Shown here: positions 1 through 20,137 of the stretch, piece after piece
Numbering within the stretch: the stretch's first letter is position 1
Layout: each line of letters starts with the position of its first letter
Assembly (NCBI RefSeq): GCF_021917145.1
Contig: NC_061071.1
Location: forward strand, 646,460 to 710,459
Direction: 5' to 3'
Length of the DNA: 64,000 bases
DNA from: Hypomesus transpacificus
Taxonomy: Eukaryota > Chordata > Actinopteri > Osmeriformes > Osmeridae
Translations under genes and position numbers: made by a program
The notes under the pieces: model-generated
What the model was told of the DNA's origin: nothing
Database searches by the model: none
The model's input: the letters and a program-made list of their open reading frames with translations, nothing else

Positions 1-104
1 ATCCTCTTTATCCTACATCACTCCCTTCCAACCCTCCCTCCCTTTTGTATTCCTCTATTACCCTCCCTCCCATCATTCCTTCACTCCCTCACTCCCCCTC
101 TTAC

Positions 105-912
105 CAAGTCTGCTAGGTGTATCTGTGTGGGGGGGTCCAGGGAGGGAGTGGTGAGGGGGGCTCCGGGGGAACCCGCCCTCGGCTCCACTGGGGCCCGGGC
201 GCTCCTCTGGGGCGAGGCCAGAGGCTGCGGGGGCGGGGATGGCGGGGGGTGGGAGGTAACCATGGAACAGAACGCTGCCGCATGACGAGCGGTCCAGTTC
301 CTCACATAGCAGCAGGCGACGGACTGCACACACACACACACACACAGTAAATACACAGTCTGCATACCTGGAATTAGTCCTTTTGTTTGAGTTTTAAACC
401 TTCACAGTTTACAGATAATCCTGAAGTACTGGTTGAGTCATGCTTCCAAAATCACTTGTCAGAGGCCATACCTAAGGGAGTAATCCCATAAAATTCGGCT
501 TCATGTCGGAGGATATGAATGTTTACCCCCCTAAAAAAGAAGAGAAGATAAGATCGTAAGGGTCTTTTTTCTTCAAATAAGTATCTAAACCAGAACACAA
601 CTCAAATATGAAGGGTTAAAGGCTGCTTTTACCGCAAATCCAGCTCTTTGGTTCGAAGAAAATTCAAGATGGGTGCAAAAACGCTGGGGTCCCTGTCGAT
701 AAATATCTAAAGGACAGGATGTGCATGTTAGGATGCTTGAATGACACTGCAGTTTTATAAAGGATTACTCGTAATCCTCCTCCTCAGACTGAAGAAAACA
801 GATCATAGTAATGCAAGTACTCACAGCTCCAGTTCCATCCCGCAATGTTGAGATCCTCCCACTCAGCAAACTGCAAATTACATAGACACACACAGAAAGG
901 CCGACACACACA

Positions 913-957
<45 letters not shown>

Positions 958-2089
958 TTAACCCAGTACTCCCAGGCCAGGCCAAACTGTCTCTGAGGCA
1001 GGCTGTGTCCACTCTGAGCCAGGTGTTAAGTCAACACACTGGTCGTGTTACTACCCACTACCAGTGAGGAGAACACTCAAGCCCTTATCCACCTTTCGTC
1101 CTGAGAGCAGTTCCAGTACTGGGAGGCTGCCCTTGTTGTTTTTGAGGGTTTGAGTTGGGCATCTGGTATTGGTGTGTGTAAGGCTATTATGTGTATAGGA
1201 CTCAGTGACATGCTAAAAGGGGATCTAAAACTGATCTCATTTGTATTCATGTTTTTATGTCATTTAGCAGATGCTTTTATCCAAAGTACACATACAGTGA
1301 AGTCAACATAAATAAAACGCCCAGCATTCCAAACATTGTTCTATTTGCGTTTCATTGCAAATGTGTATACAGTATATTTGATCGTTAATAGGACATATCT
1401 ACTGTTACAGAATGCTGCAGAAAAGATGAGAGACCATATTGAATAATTGATTATGCCTCATCACATTCAAGATTAGGAAGAGTATGAACCTTGGACTGGA
1501 CAGTGGACACACAGATACAGAGCTCTAAATCAGTGATGACAATCGGTCTAAACGTGTCTGGTCACTGCCGACCACCCACCTTGAGAAGAAGCTGTCTGGG
1601 ATCCACATGAGTGTCTGTCTGGAGGTGCTGAACCTACGAGGGAAGGACAACACAACGGACAGACACATTAGGAACATGACAAGGATCATGACAGTTAGAG
1701 ACCGCATTGTTTTCGTCACACTACAAGGCCTGTAGACAGCACAATGCTTGAAATGGATACAGGTTTTACAATTTGTAATTACATGTCATGTCATTTGCTG
1801 TGCAGCTGCACCAACGCATGTTGCGTGCTGTAGCTACGTAATCCGATGAGAGCTACACAACGTCCCGTTTCAATCCAGAATTCAGCCCATGCTGCCTTTT
1901 ATATAAGACATCGAAGAAACGGTCACGCAACCCACCCGTTTCTACAACTATGGAGTACATTGACTGCAGCCTTTAAACATGCATAGAGTGTGTGTGAGTG
2001 TGTCTGTGTGTGTATTACCTGGTCCCGCCGACGTTTAACTGAATTATTTCTCCCATCCCAGATGCTAAATTGTTGCCATTTGTAGCCAT
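105..2089 (-). CDS. kctd3: KCTD3, BTB/T1-domain protein, 5' part (exons 1-6; continues beyond left edge)
   Basis: Coding exons in transcript order: 2089-2019, 1633-1580, 870-825, 706-633, 530-472, 323-105. All have GT-AG borders and consistent phases, giving 174 codons before the window edge. The start at 2089 has a strong context (A at -3, G at +4). The first exon ends with the T1/BTB signature [10 protein letters not shown]. It continues [67 protein letters not shown] and [19 protein letters not shown], then HGYLPPP and a proline-rich linker. This matches KCTD3 better than its paralog SHKBP1 (LDLRGV and LLLCEELDR rather than LDPRGV and LQLREELDR). The missing 3' part should encode the WD40-like region. 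Known role: KCTD3 binds HCN3 channels; some KCTD proteins are CUL3 adaptors. The gene is head-to-head with nrbp1. Confidence 0.93.
901..955. repeat. (CA)n microsatellite in kctd3 intron 2
   Basis: An almost pure CA dinucleotide run immediately upstream (in transcript sense) of the small 46-nt kctd3 exon at 825-870. Confidence 0.95.
1250..1300 (-). repeat. SINE/LINE 3'-tail fragment
   Basis: On the minus strand the text reads as the common teleost SINE tail (CTTTGGATAAAAGCATCTGC followed by TAAATGACATAAA). No tRNA-like head is visible next to it, so this is a truncated copy in kctd3 intron 2. Confidence 0.55.
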
Positions 2090-3732
2090 GTTTTCCTCCT
2101 GCTCCAATTCGAGCTCCCGATTCCACGTTAAATAAGTCCAATGTTTCCAGATCGTTGTTAAAGCCACGGAACGTATCTCTCCCGACTACTCCTTGCTCCC
2201 CGACGTCCCAGCGAGGCTCCATAAAACGTTACAAGTCGTTGCTGCGACGACCTCCGCATTCACGACTGTGAGGAGGTGGGGAAAACGATCGGACAATTCT
2301 GTATTTTGCATGCGTAGCCGAAATACTGCCCAGCTTCCTCGTGTGTACTACCCACTTTCATAGGCTTTTCTTAAACGTAGCGATTCTGGATGGTGTGTTT
2401 TCACAGTGCAACATTGCATGGGTGGGCTGGCTGAAGGCGACCGCTGCCTGGACCACTACGTCATCCTACTGGGGTGTGCATGTGTGTGTCTCTCATAGTC
2501 AGCCTACTGTTGACAACAATCAAACAAGCAGTGGGCGGTGTAATACAGAATAAAGCTGAATACTTATACGATATACAAATGTATTTGCAGTGATTGTTCT
2601 GTCTATAAAACTCGAAAGCATATGAGATCTCATACATTTATGTGTTGTGTTGCATGTAAATAATGAACAACAAACATGCTACTTTACTTTACTAGCATCC
2701 AAGTACTGATCTAGGATCGGCCCAACAACCAACCATTATCGTCGTTCTCTCAGAGAGACAACACACCGAACTGACCTGAAACAGGTCAGACACTCACAGG
2801 GCTGCGTTTTTTTAGCGCTGCTTTGGTGCCCGACAAACGGCCGTTCCTCCCCTTTTCCAACAACCAGCAACGTTACGTCTCTCTCAGTAGTTAGCTAGTT
2901 AGCTAACAAGTTTCAGAAGTAGCTAGGACAGCTACATTAGTTTAACCTACGCCAATTCAGTAAAAGCTATGTTGTAACCTTCCAAGTAAGTATGTTTTGT
3001 GTTTCGCTTTTTAATGAGGTTCATGTTGCTAGCTAGTTATTTATTGAATGTGGGGACGTGGCTACTATTAGCTAGCTAGATAATTAGGGAGAAAACTACG
3101 GGATTTTACAGTCTCAGGTCTCGTACAGTTCTAGCTAAGCTAGCTAATACTCTACTGTTTTTGCAAGTTCTGTGAGTTGGTCAAATGGTCTGAGAGTCTA
3201 GCCAAATGCATACAGTAGATAAGCAAACGATATATTAGCTAAGCTGGTTCAATAAAGTTTATTTGTTTGTTGGTGTGTTTTAAGTAATTGGCTTCAGTAT
3301 TCATGTTAGAACTAGCCAGCAATAGTATTTAAAGTGAGTTTGGATTCAGTGTCAGCTAGCTAGCTAGCAAACGGTAGACTGGAAGTAACTATCTACAGAC
3401 ACCTTAAGTTGTGACGCCTACCGATTTGATCTGTTGAAAAGGTATCTGATATGCAGTCTGAGGAAGTGTCTGAGTGTTTGGTTGTGTCTGGCTGTGTGTA
3501 TTATAATGTCAGTTATCGTTACCGAGAGAGAAAGATATTTAAACGCTGGTGTCACATTTGCCTCCAGAGCACCATAGCCCTCGGCCTCGGGAAATGTGAA
3601 GGAGAACGGGTAAGCAGCAGGAGTGACCAGACCTTCCAGTCTCCCAGTAGTAGAGACTTCCTTTGCTAGCCCCAGGAGCTGAAGAGGCAAGCGTAACGCA
3701 GGAGAGGAGTGGAGCACAGTCCGGCTGCAGAC
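2090..3732. promoter_or_regulatory. Shared kctd3/nrbp1 head-to-head promoter region with nrbp1 5' UTR
   Basis: The two start codons are 1.64 kb apart and diverge. The kctd3 side (2090-2330) has several CpGs. On the plus strand, a splice donor at 2986 (TCCAA|gtaagt) probably ends a non-coding nrbp1 exon 1. AG acceptors near 3669-3674 would open the exon holding the nrbp1 start. Between them (2885-3370) the DNA is rich in TAGCTAGC-type short palindromes. No TATA box is evident. Promoter function is inferred from gene geometry. Confidence 0.5.
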
Positions 3733-10603
<6,871 letters not shown>

Positions 10604-12150
10604 CTCTCACACTCACACACACACTCTCACACACACACTCTCACACACGTACACTCCACTCAGTGCCCCGGTGTCTGTTGATGATGTGGCATATTTGATG
10701 CGTCCTTCTTTGCATATTAGCTTGGCCGGGATGAAGGAAGGAAGCTAGCTAAAAGAGTGACAGTATCATCAGGACATCAATGTCACCTCAAAGATTATGA
10801 AAATCCCCTCCCCTCCCTCCCTCCCCTCCCTCCCCTGCCTGCCCCTGCCTCCCCTTCCCCCTCCTGCTCTGCCACGATCTTCACCGTTTGTCTCCCAGTA
10901 GCTGCACACGCACCACTTTGCCTTAAACAACTTAACGGTTCACGTCTTTGTATCTTGTTGTGGTCATTGATGGATGTGCACAGTGTCTGCTGTGATTCCT
11001 ACTCTGGGTGACGTGGCAGTTTGTCTTTATCCAGATATCATATGGGGTCAAACATCAATATTTAAGTAAAGAATGTGTCATTTTGGTTTATTTGTTCTTC
11101 ACTTTTGTTCTCAATCTGATTGGTTTACTGGAGACAAAGCCACATCCCAATGGAGTTTGAGCCAATAGAATGAGAGGGGTGAGGATTTTATTAATTGCTG
11201 TATGCTCATACAATTACAGGACATATCCAATGGCTGGAATTTTTGGCCTTGGTTAACACTTACAGTATCTTTGCCTTTGATTGTTGGATATAACTTCAGC
11301 TATACTTTAAAAGTACACTGATTGACCACCCTAATTTAAGTGCGGTTATCTGATCAAATAAATATATATCTTTCTTGAAGAAGTTACTGACTTAAGGTAA
11401 TCACGGTATTGTTGCTTAGTAAGAGGAGTGGTTCAGGTTTACGATCCAAAGATGATTTGGTGTAAGGAAGTACATATATACTGTTTGTGGTCAAGCTTTC
11501 AGGCTAAATTCACCCAAATGTTTCTCTCTGGCTGTATTTAAATCCTCTGAAAGTGTGTTCTTTCTCCCTACCTCCCTTTATCTGTAATCTCTGATCTAAC
11601 ACGACTGGATGAGTCAATTGTGTTCTACTGAGCAGCTGCAACCCATCCAGTACCTGTGAAATCAGTGATTCCTCCACGAAAGGGAGGGTTGAGGGAAAGC
11701 CATGTTTCAGGTATTTCTAAGCAGCGAACTTCTCCAAAACTGAATGTTTTTTCGCTGGAAAATGTGGAAACGTGTTAATGAATGCTCAGCAGGTTAGACC
11801 TGACTGTCACTGAAGCCTTATCTCTCTGTCTGTCTGACCATCTGTACTGTGAAATACAACTAGCATTTAAATTCAAGCAGCACTTGTTAAGAGTCATTGA
11901 TAGAATGAGTTATAACTGTTAAGAGCTGATTGTTTTTGCTTGGTTTGTGTGTGTGTGTGTGAGTGAGCAAGTATGCGAGATTCCTAATGTTTTTCATTGA
12001 GTGTTTTTTGTGGTACTAAAAAAGTACAGTATAGGCCACTTGTGTGTGTGTGCTGTTTTGACTTTGTAATGACAGACTCTGCAATGTATGACATTTGCTT
12101 CTTTTAAAATGGTTGGGTACCTACTTAATAAAAATAAACATGAAAACCAC
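10604..12150 (+). other. nrbp1: nrbp1 3' UTR with polyadenylation signals
   Basis: Non-coding sequence from the nrbp1 stop codon to tandem AATAAA signals at 12127-12138, the best candidate transcript end. It holds a C-rich stretch (10800-10865) and no other gene. Confidence 0.6.
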
Positions 12151-12621
12151 TACCTGTGTCAAAATGCATCAGTAGCATCGTGACGTTGAATTCACGGTAT
12201 TATGTGGAACAGACATCCGTGACGTAGCTGACGTAGACGTTGGTTATGTATAGGCCCACTCGAGTTCAATATCCGAAATAAATAATGGATGGACATTGAT
12301 TCCGTAGGGATTAAAATAGAATCTTAGTTGGTGAAACACCAATTTGCGTACACCAATATTTGGTCTTCTGACAGTTTACAAAATATGCCTGGGAAAAAGA
12401 TTAATTTGGGTGAAGGTCTATAGAACTTCGTTTATGCGTTGGGCTCCCCAGTCAGAATATCATCACGCGAGACAATGTACTTCATTAGATTTCCGGGCAA
12501 CAGGTGAGTTCAGCTACGTCACGGCTTACCGAAGAGGAAAAGCGCTTTTGCTTTTTAAGAAAACGGGAAATAAACTTTACCATCTTGTTACTTGAAGGAC
12601 ATTTGGTGGATTTCTTACAAA

Positions 12622-14633
12622 ATGTGTGGTTTCGGTATGTTATCTTCCATTTTGTTTGACCATTCTACATTTATTTAGCCTACTTGATTAGGAAAATTGG
12701 AGTTTCAGTTTGTGCAGGTGGTCATGCTTTCGGCGTTTGCTGTGTAGGTCTGCAGTTGTTCTTTTCGAACAAAGAAACAGGCGTTTAACATCATGTTAAA
12801 TTGCAAGACTTTATGGACAAAAAATCAAATATAGCCTACAGGATAACTTCACATCGGTGAACTTTAGGTTATTCACCTAAAATATGCTAGACTTGTTCAA
12901 CTTAAATCAAGGACATGACAGGACACAGCAGTTGTAGGCTACTATAAACTTTGTGTGTGGCAGATAAGGAGAAGGGCCCTGGCTGGTTGATGAAGAAGGG
13001 GATCTCTCTGATCCTGGTGGGTCATATCAACTTCCTGCTTGGCGCCATCGTCCACGGCAGCGTCTTGCGCCACATCTCCAAACCCGACGGGAGGATCACC
13101 ACCCAGTACACCGCCGCCAACATAATTTCCGTGACCTCGGGGCTGCTGGTCAGATAATTTAGTCTTCCCTATAATAATGATTATAATGCTGATCAGATCA
13201 GTGACTCTCAGTGATTCTGGGGATTTTATTCCAGGCCTTTCACAGTGAAAATGTCAAAGATGTATTTGTGTAGAAGACAAGAGGGGCTGGGTTAGTGGAG
13301 CTGAGCTGAAGCACATATTGCTCATACACACGTATCTCTAAATAAATCTCAGTTTTGACTTTATGTTTGCAGAGTATTGCATCTGGGATTATTGCCATAC
13401 TGGTGTCTAGAAACCTATCCAACGGTAAACTGGTAGGTTACCTATCTTGTAATTTTTTTTGTTATGCTGTTTCTTTACATTGTCTGTGACATGCACATTT
13501 TCCTTGCCTTTCTTAATATATTTCACGTCTCACTTTCTCCTGTTTTTTTTTCTAGCACATCGGCCTTCTCATCAGTTCATTTCTGAACGCCCTGCTGTCT
13601 GCGGCCTGTGGCATCGGCCTCCTATTGGCTATTGGCCACACTGTGGCGTACGATGGGCGGGCCCTGATGCAGGGCTGCAACACCACTGAGGCTCAGCTAA
13701 GCGCTCGCAAGCCGATCCAGGCGGACTGCCCCTTCGATACCACTCGCATCTACGTGAGTTTGGAGTCAGGTGTCAGGTGCTAGGGAGTCAGGTGGCTGAG
13801 CGGTTAGGGAATCGGGCTAGTAATCAGAAGATTGCCAGTTTGATTCCCGGCCGTGCCAAATGACGTTGTGTCCTTGGGCAAGGCACTTCACCATACTTGC
13901 CTCGGGGGGAATGTCCCTGTACTTACTGTAAGTCACTCTGGATAACAGCGTCTGCTAAATGACTAAATGTAAATGTTTGCCTCTCAAAAACGGACATAGA
14001 TGATGGGATCAACTCAGAGATGGACGGAGGGGAGGGGGGGGGGGGCTGGATGATGAAACAATAACGAAAGACCATGATGTCACTGATGGCAGGAGGGGTG
14101 AGGAGGGGGGATTTAAGTAGAACACTTTTCTATACCTGATGATCTGTCTCAAGAGAATGAGTATATACCTCAGAGTAAATGTGTTCATCTCTCTTTCCCT
14201 CTCTCCATGCCTCTGTCAACCCCCCACCCCATCTTTCTATCCCCATTTATGCAGGACACAACCCTGTCCCTGTGGATCCCCAGTGTGCTGCTAGCAGCCC
14301 TGGAGGTAGGCCTGTCTTTGTGGTGCTTTGTAGTGGGTCTGACTCTTCGAGGCCTGGGGCCCTGTGCTCATAGCTACATCAAAGAACAGGTAATGCGCAG
14401 ACAAACTGACTCACTTTACACAGACACACACTTTGTCCAACGTGGTTGATGGCGTTACACAGTTGTATCAATCATACCCACACTGACGCTTTCATTTTCT
14501 CCCACACTCTCCTCGCCCCCTCTGTTCTCTGTTGTAGCTGGAAGATGAGGCTTTGACCAATCGGGCAGTAGCGGATCCTGACTTCTCACGCCCTGGGCTG
14601 AGCCTGATTGGACAAACCTCTGACTACCCATAA
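12622..14633 (+). CDS. krtcap3: Keratinocyte-associated protein 3, four-TM protein (6 exons, 228 aa)
   Basis: Exons: 12622-12634, 12964-13148, 13373-13432, 13556-13753, 14255-14389, 14538-14633, total 687 nt in phase with GT-AG borders. The first exon encodes only MCGF plus one base. Diagnostic stretches shared with human KRTCAP3 (240 aa) are ISLILVGHINFLLGAIVHG, VLRHISKP, YTAANIISVTSGLL, ADCPFDTTRIY, LSLWIPSVLLAALE and LTLRGLGPC. Four hydrophobic segments are visible: about residues 17-36, 60-80, 90-110 and 160-185. The family belongs to the TMEM54/KRTCAP3 membrane proteins; its molecular role is poorly known. It lies directly downstream of nrbp1 on the same strand, the order recalled for the mammalian NRBP1-KRTCAP3 pair. 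Confidence 0.95.
13785..13975 (+). mobile_element. tRNA-derived SINE in krtcap3 intron 4
   Basis: Pol III box A-like TGGCTGAGCGGTTAGGG near 13793 and box B-like GTTTGATTCCCGG at 13838-13850. It ends with the teleost SINE tail CACTCTGGATAACAGCGTCT followed by GCTAAATGACTAAATGTAAATG. Same orientation as krtcap3. Confidence 0.85.
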
Positions 14634-15600
14634 TGCACCCCGGTGGTCCAGTGCAGCCAAAGATGTTCTCGAACCAGTAGAGATGGGCTCCAACCCTATT
14701 CCAATATATTTAGCACACTAGATTTTTCTTCCAACCCTAAACTAACTCTGATTCTAATAATGAGATGGCAGATGAATCAGGTTTGCCACAACTGGGGTTG
14801 GAGTATAAACCGGGAGGAAGTTCTCCTGGAACAGGGTTGGGGAGCCTTGTAGAATTACATATGTATATAACCTTCCTGATCTCCCAAGAATACAGAGCAC
14901 TCCACCTGGCCTTTGTTGACCACGTCTTCTGGTCAGTTTATTATTTTGAGGGCAAAGTAATTAATGTGAGTCTGACTGAAATGGATGGTGCCAAATGTTG
15001 TGAGTGTCAAAGTGAACACAGTATGTAGGGCAGTCTTGATGGCTTCAACCCCACTGCCTTCCAGCCTGAAGACCAGCAGTAGAACAGTTAATCTCAGGCT
15101 ATGCTTAATCGAGCGATCTGTAATCTTGGCACGCAATGTTAATCCCCGGTCCGATGGGGGCGGGTAAATATTGACACTAGGAGGTGACTTACACCATCAA
15201 AACAAATGAAGTTTTTCCTGTGCATGCCGATATGAAGATTGTCCCTGTAGGGTTGCAGTATATTTAAATTACCCCCCTTTTCTTTTTTGGGATTGTTAGT
15301 CCAGGCATCCGAATGAGCTGGATCATAAAGAGAGATGTTTTTTGACTTCTCTGTTCAGCAGTTTTGTGGATTTGCAAGGATTAAGGATAGCCTGTACTTT
15401 GCATTGAGCTCTTCATTTGCCCAGTGATATTTTTTATTTGGTATGTTTGTATGGTTTTGTTTTGGCAGTATTTTGTATTTAGTTGTAACTATGCATTACT
15501 CTTTTTAATCAATTTGATACTATTTTTTATAATTAAATGCAGTTGTGATTTGTAATTTATTTTTGAACATTAAAGAGTCATACTTTTTGAACTACATGCT
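14634..15600 (+). other. krtcap3: krtcap3 3' UTR
   Basis: Sequence after the krtcap3 stop, without a credible further gene. Candidate poly(A) signals are ATTAAA at 15532 and at 15569-15574. Confidence 0.5.
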
Positions 15601-15879
15601 CTCCGAGCAATAATTGATTATCTTATCAGTAGCCTAATCAGCACTTCTTCACACATTAACATCTAATTACGTTTTTTTATATAAAATTGTAGCCTAGGCT
15701 ATTTCACTTTTCACTAGCGGTGTCGCAAATATTTTTTTTATATTTTTACGATGTGATCCCTGGAACACCAAAGACCAAACCTAAACCCCTTGAGAATATA
15801 ATTTATTATACTGTCGGATGCTTTCGTGTATGCACAGAATAGACATTTCCAGTGTGAAATAATTGTAGGCCGATTTGAG

Positions 15880-17655
15880 TTTTGCCTATCTAAAAAACTC
15901 CAACAAAACTCGTCAATGCGCGGGAACAATTGTGGTCGCTAAGTGCGCGCACACGTGTACGCGCGTCACCGGCACCGAGGAGCCAGTCAGCCTTGAAGGA
16001 AGGTGGCTGCAAGTGGTGTGCAAGCCGCAGCCGCAGAAACCAGAGCGCACGCTTACATTAACGACTGAGAGGACTAGGGACAGCGACAGAGAACGGCGGA
16101 TATTAAAGAAAATATATTGATACAAGGTAAAGTTCACGTTTTACTGGTTTAATAGTTAGTGTGGAGATATTCTCAGTCCGGGTTGTGCGATCACCGCCTG
16201 TTTAGCTATATACAGACGCTGTGGTCTGGATAACACAGCCCGAGGGAGCGACACGTTGGGAACTGATATTCAGTTATTGAGAGCCAGCCAATGGATTGGG
16301 AGCCAGTGGAGATCAAGCCCAAATCACCACCACGCTAATTAACCGTAGCGGATAAACTTATTTACCAGTTATCTATATGCTTATCCTTTTAACCAGCGAG
16401 TCATGTGCAAGCTTTTGGCATCGGCGAGCAAGCATGACAGAGGTACACACGTTCGTCAGCACCAGTTTACCTTGCAAGCTCGAGCTGTATCGTTACGTGA
16501 AAAACTGCAAGGACACTGGTCATCAAATTTACTCGGTGAGCTTGCTAGACTTAAAGGGCTTGTGTTGGTAAAATACGATGTTACATCGAGTATATTAGAC
16601 ATTTGCACGCATATTTTACTACAGCACAGTGAGCACACAATGCCAGTATCATGGCATACATACAGCTACAGCAGCACCGGTTCATCATGGCAATCAAGCC
16701 ATCTAGTGCGAAACATGTCGAGGGGACGCTAGTTGCCTGGCCAACCTCTCACTGATGTGCGGACGCAAGGAGAAGCAATGGGTGGCGGGGGGATTGGTGG
16801 CCCCGGTGGGTCGGTTTGCAGTGAGTAAAGAGATTCGATTGAATGGAGCGTTGAAACCGAATACAAGGAGGATGCATGCACGGCTGGGTCGAATGGAATG
16901 AAACGGCTTAAAGGGCGTGTTCGCTTCTCCTCGTTTCAGTCTCGGGTGGTAGCTACGCCCTGTCAACAAGGTTGTGTTTCGATCATTAGAATGAATTGCC
17001 CCTGCACAAGTTGAAGCCCCGTGTAGAGTTGTGTACTTAATTTGCATAGCTTGGTTACATTGCTAATACAAATGATACAATTGGTTAAGGCCATTGTCAT
17101 TTTAAAGAGTCAAATAACAATGTTATTGCTGGCTAGGACTCACTCAATTGGTGACAGTTGGCGACAACTTTTATTGTGTTGTTATAATGTGATAAATGTA
17201 CACAGCGGCAACAGTTACTAATCTATGTAGTTTGTCATGAAGCTCTCTTACTTGTTGCCGTGTTCCAGGTTATTTGCACGTTTATACGTTTATCCATTGA
17301 TCAAAACTTTGAACAGAAGTCACCCTATCTGGTTGTCTGGTTAATTAGTGTTTACACTTACAGGTTCTTGTCTAAGGACAGCCTTTCACCTTGGTCAAAG
17401 ATCAGAGCCCTTCTCTGGGTACAGATCTGGAAAGAAGGCCCTGGAGGACAGAGGTTGGCCAGGTGGGACCTATTGCCAGGCAGGGTGCACTCAGCTGGGG
17501 AATGGAACCAGCAGGAACCCTCTATGAGCTCCTCAGATCTCCAAAGCGTAGTTTTGAAGAGGAATAGCGCATTCTTCCTCCCCATCCATCAACTGAGAAA
17601 CATCCATTCTAGAATGAGAGCAAATGGGAAGCAGCAGCCCTCCTTTCCTGCCATC
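15880..17655 (+). promoter_or_regulatory. fzd3: fzd3 promoter and 5' UTR region
   Basis: A CpG-rich stretch (15915-16100) precedes a splice donor at about 16126 (ACAAG|gtaaag), a likely end of non-coding exon 1. Acceptor-like CAG sites at 17269 and 17364 would open the exon carrying the fzd3 start. In-frame ATGs upstream of 17656 exist in the same open frame, so the exact start is not certain. 16127-17250 holds no recognised gene. Confidence 0.45.
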
Positions 17656-20097
17656 ATGGGGGTTTCTGACGGAGGTGTGAAGATGCGTGGAGCTCTCCAC
17701 CACCACTACCAGCAGCAGCTCCTGTTCTTCATCTCCCTGCTTCTCCTCTCCCCCTGCGCGTCCATCCATGTGGAGTCTGAGGACAGCCACAGTGCGTTCA
17801 GCTGCGAGCCCATTGGACTGAGGATGTGCCAGGAGCTTCCATACAACACCACCTTCATGCCCAACCTGCTGAACCATTACGACCAGCAGACTGCTGCCCT
17901 CGCCATGGAGGTACAGCTGTGTGTGTGTGTTTGTGTGGGGGTGCTTGCGTACGTGTGGCAAGGCCGTAATCATAATACATATTGGGAGGGACACATCCCC
18001 CCCCCAATATTCAAATCTGGTCAAAACGTCCCCCCCAATATATTGATATAAAAATATAAATGTGCTACGCTACAACAGGCAGCCACGCACGCGGTCCGAA
18101 ATTATCATAAAAAAAAAAAAAATTGTCCCCCCCAATGTTGACTCCATGGCTACGGCCTTGACGTGTGGTGTGTGTGTGTTTGTGTGTGTGTGATTATTAG
18201 GTGTAGTGTGTCTGTGCACATGCTTGTTTTTCAGTACTGTGTTTGGTTGACTGAACTGTGGAGAGTGTTTTGTTTAAGAGGTTTGGCTGTGGGGCATCTA
18301 TCTGTGAGAGGCAGACCATAATAGTCTATGGAATGGTTCAGACGGACAGTGACGCTGCGTCTCTGGTCAGCTGTTCATCACTGTGGCACGGAACATGCAA
18401 AAAAGGAGGCGTCATAGGTCACAGCACCTATGTGTCATGTGAAGAAGGAAGTGTTGGATACGTCACGTTGAGTGGCTCGCGGTAGTAAATGGAAGACATT
18501 CCTGTGAGATTTCCTTTTTACATAGCTGCTAGTGTTAGAAGTAAAGCATCATGTAAATGTATGACACTTGCTTCTTTACATGTTCCTTGCTCCAGTGCTA
18601 TGACGTATTCAACGCTCCCTTCTTTACATGTTCATTGCACTGAGGTGAAGACACTTGGCCCTCTATTGCCTAGAGCGACAACAATAGTTTATACAGACGG
18701 TTACTAGGCAGTAATATGAGATGGTTTGCCTGACACATTATCTTTTATCCTCGGTTCAATACTCATTATTTTCCTTTATCTGGCCTTTTAAGACCAACAG
18801 GAATATGGATTTTAGAGGACGTTACAGCTACACTGAGAACCTAAAATGACACTTAGTTATGTCTTTTACTAAGGGAAGACAAATGTTTCTACTGTCTCTT
18901 GTTTTTTCAATATTTGCAACAACTTGGTTATGAAAACGTATGATGAAATAAGAGAGCTTAAATAGGGTTTCTCCTCGTCCAGCTGTTCCTCCCGCTCAGG
19001 ATAAGCTGCTGGTGCTGCTGTCAAGAGCAACTGCACAGCCACTGCACAAAGCTAACTCAACACAGCTAGCTGCACATGGCTAACTCAACACAGCTAGCTG
19101 CACAAGGCTAACTCAACACAGCTAGCTGCACAAAGCTAACTCAACACAGCTAGCTGCACAAACCTAACGCAACACAGCTAGCTGCACATAGCGACCTTAA
19201 CACAGCTAGCTGCACATGGCTAACTCAATACAGCTACTGCACGTTACTAACTCAGCATAGCTAACTGCACATAGATAACTCAACACAGCTAATGGCACAT
19301 AGCTAGCTCAACACAGCAAATTCAACAGAGCTAACTGACTAGCTGGCTGAATACAGCTAGCTCAACACTGCTAACCCCACACTGCTAACACAACACAGCA
19401 AATGGAATCCCAATAGCTAACTCAACATCTCGAGATAGAGAAACCATGGCTTCCCTTACTGCAGCTAATCACCAGGAGAGAAAAATAATAATTATATCAT
19501 ATACAATTTGTTTCAGTACAGTTGCCTGGAGATGTCAACCCTGTTTGAGAAATGTGTTATGTCAGGCCATACCATGTATCAACAGAATACCATGTGTGGT
19601 GTTTGTGAACTTGGTTTAACCCACTAAAGAGGTAACTGAAGCCTTCCGGAAAGGAAGGCAGCTTTACAAATGAACAACAAGAGACGCTACAATGACAAAC
19701 CACCGTGGCTTCCCAGCCTTCCCCTTATGTGTGTGTTGCGTGTGTGTGTGTGTCGCTTTCTGTTAATGAAAGGAAAAAATGCTGGGAGGAAATTTAATAA
19801 TATCTCTCATGGGATACCATGGCTGTATACCATCTCCGATGTGTGTGTGTGTGTTTCTCTTGCAGTGTGGGGCCAATTTTCTAGCCTCACTAATGTCTCT
19901 TGTCACTGGTAGGTTTATGTGTGACATTTACATTAATAGAGTTGTTTAACAGTTACTCATACCCAAATTATTGCGCACACACACACACATACACACAGAC
20001 ACACACCAGTCAGCACATGCAAAGCCTGAGGGAACGGAGCTCATGTGTTGCCCTTGCCTTACAGCACACCACCATCTGGACACACCCTCATCTCAGC

Positions 20098-20137
<40 letters not shown>

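Noticed and set aside
1525-1719. Apparent short hydrophobic membrane protein on the minus strand
   Set aside because: The hydrophobic part is intron; only 1580-1633 ([16 protein letters not shown]) is a real kctd3 exon.
1923-2222. Minus-strand ORF starting MEPRWDVGEQ
   Set aside because: It overlaps kctd3 exon 1 in another frame; the KCTD3 frame (start 2089, [10 protein letters not shown]) is supported by the downstream exons.
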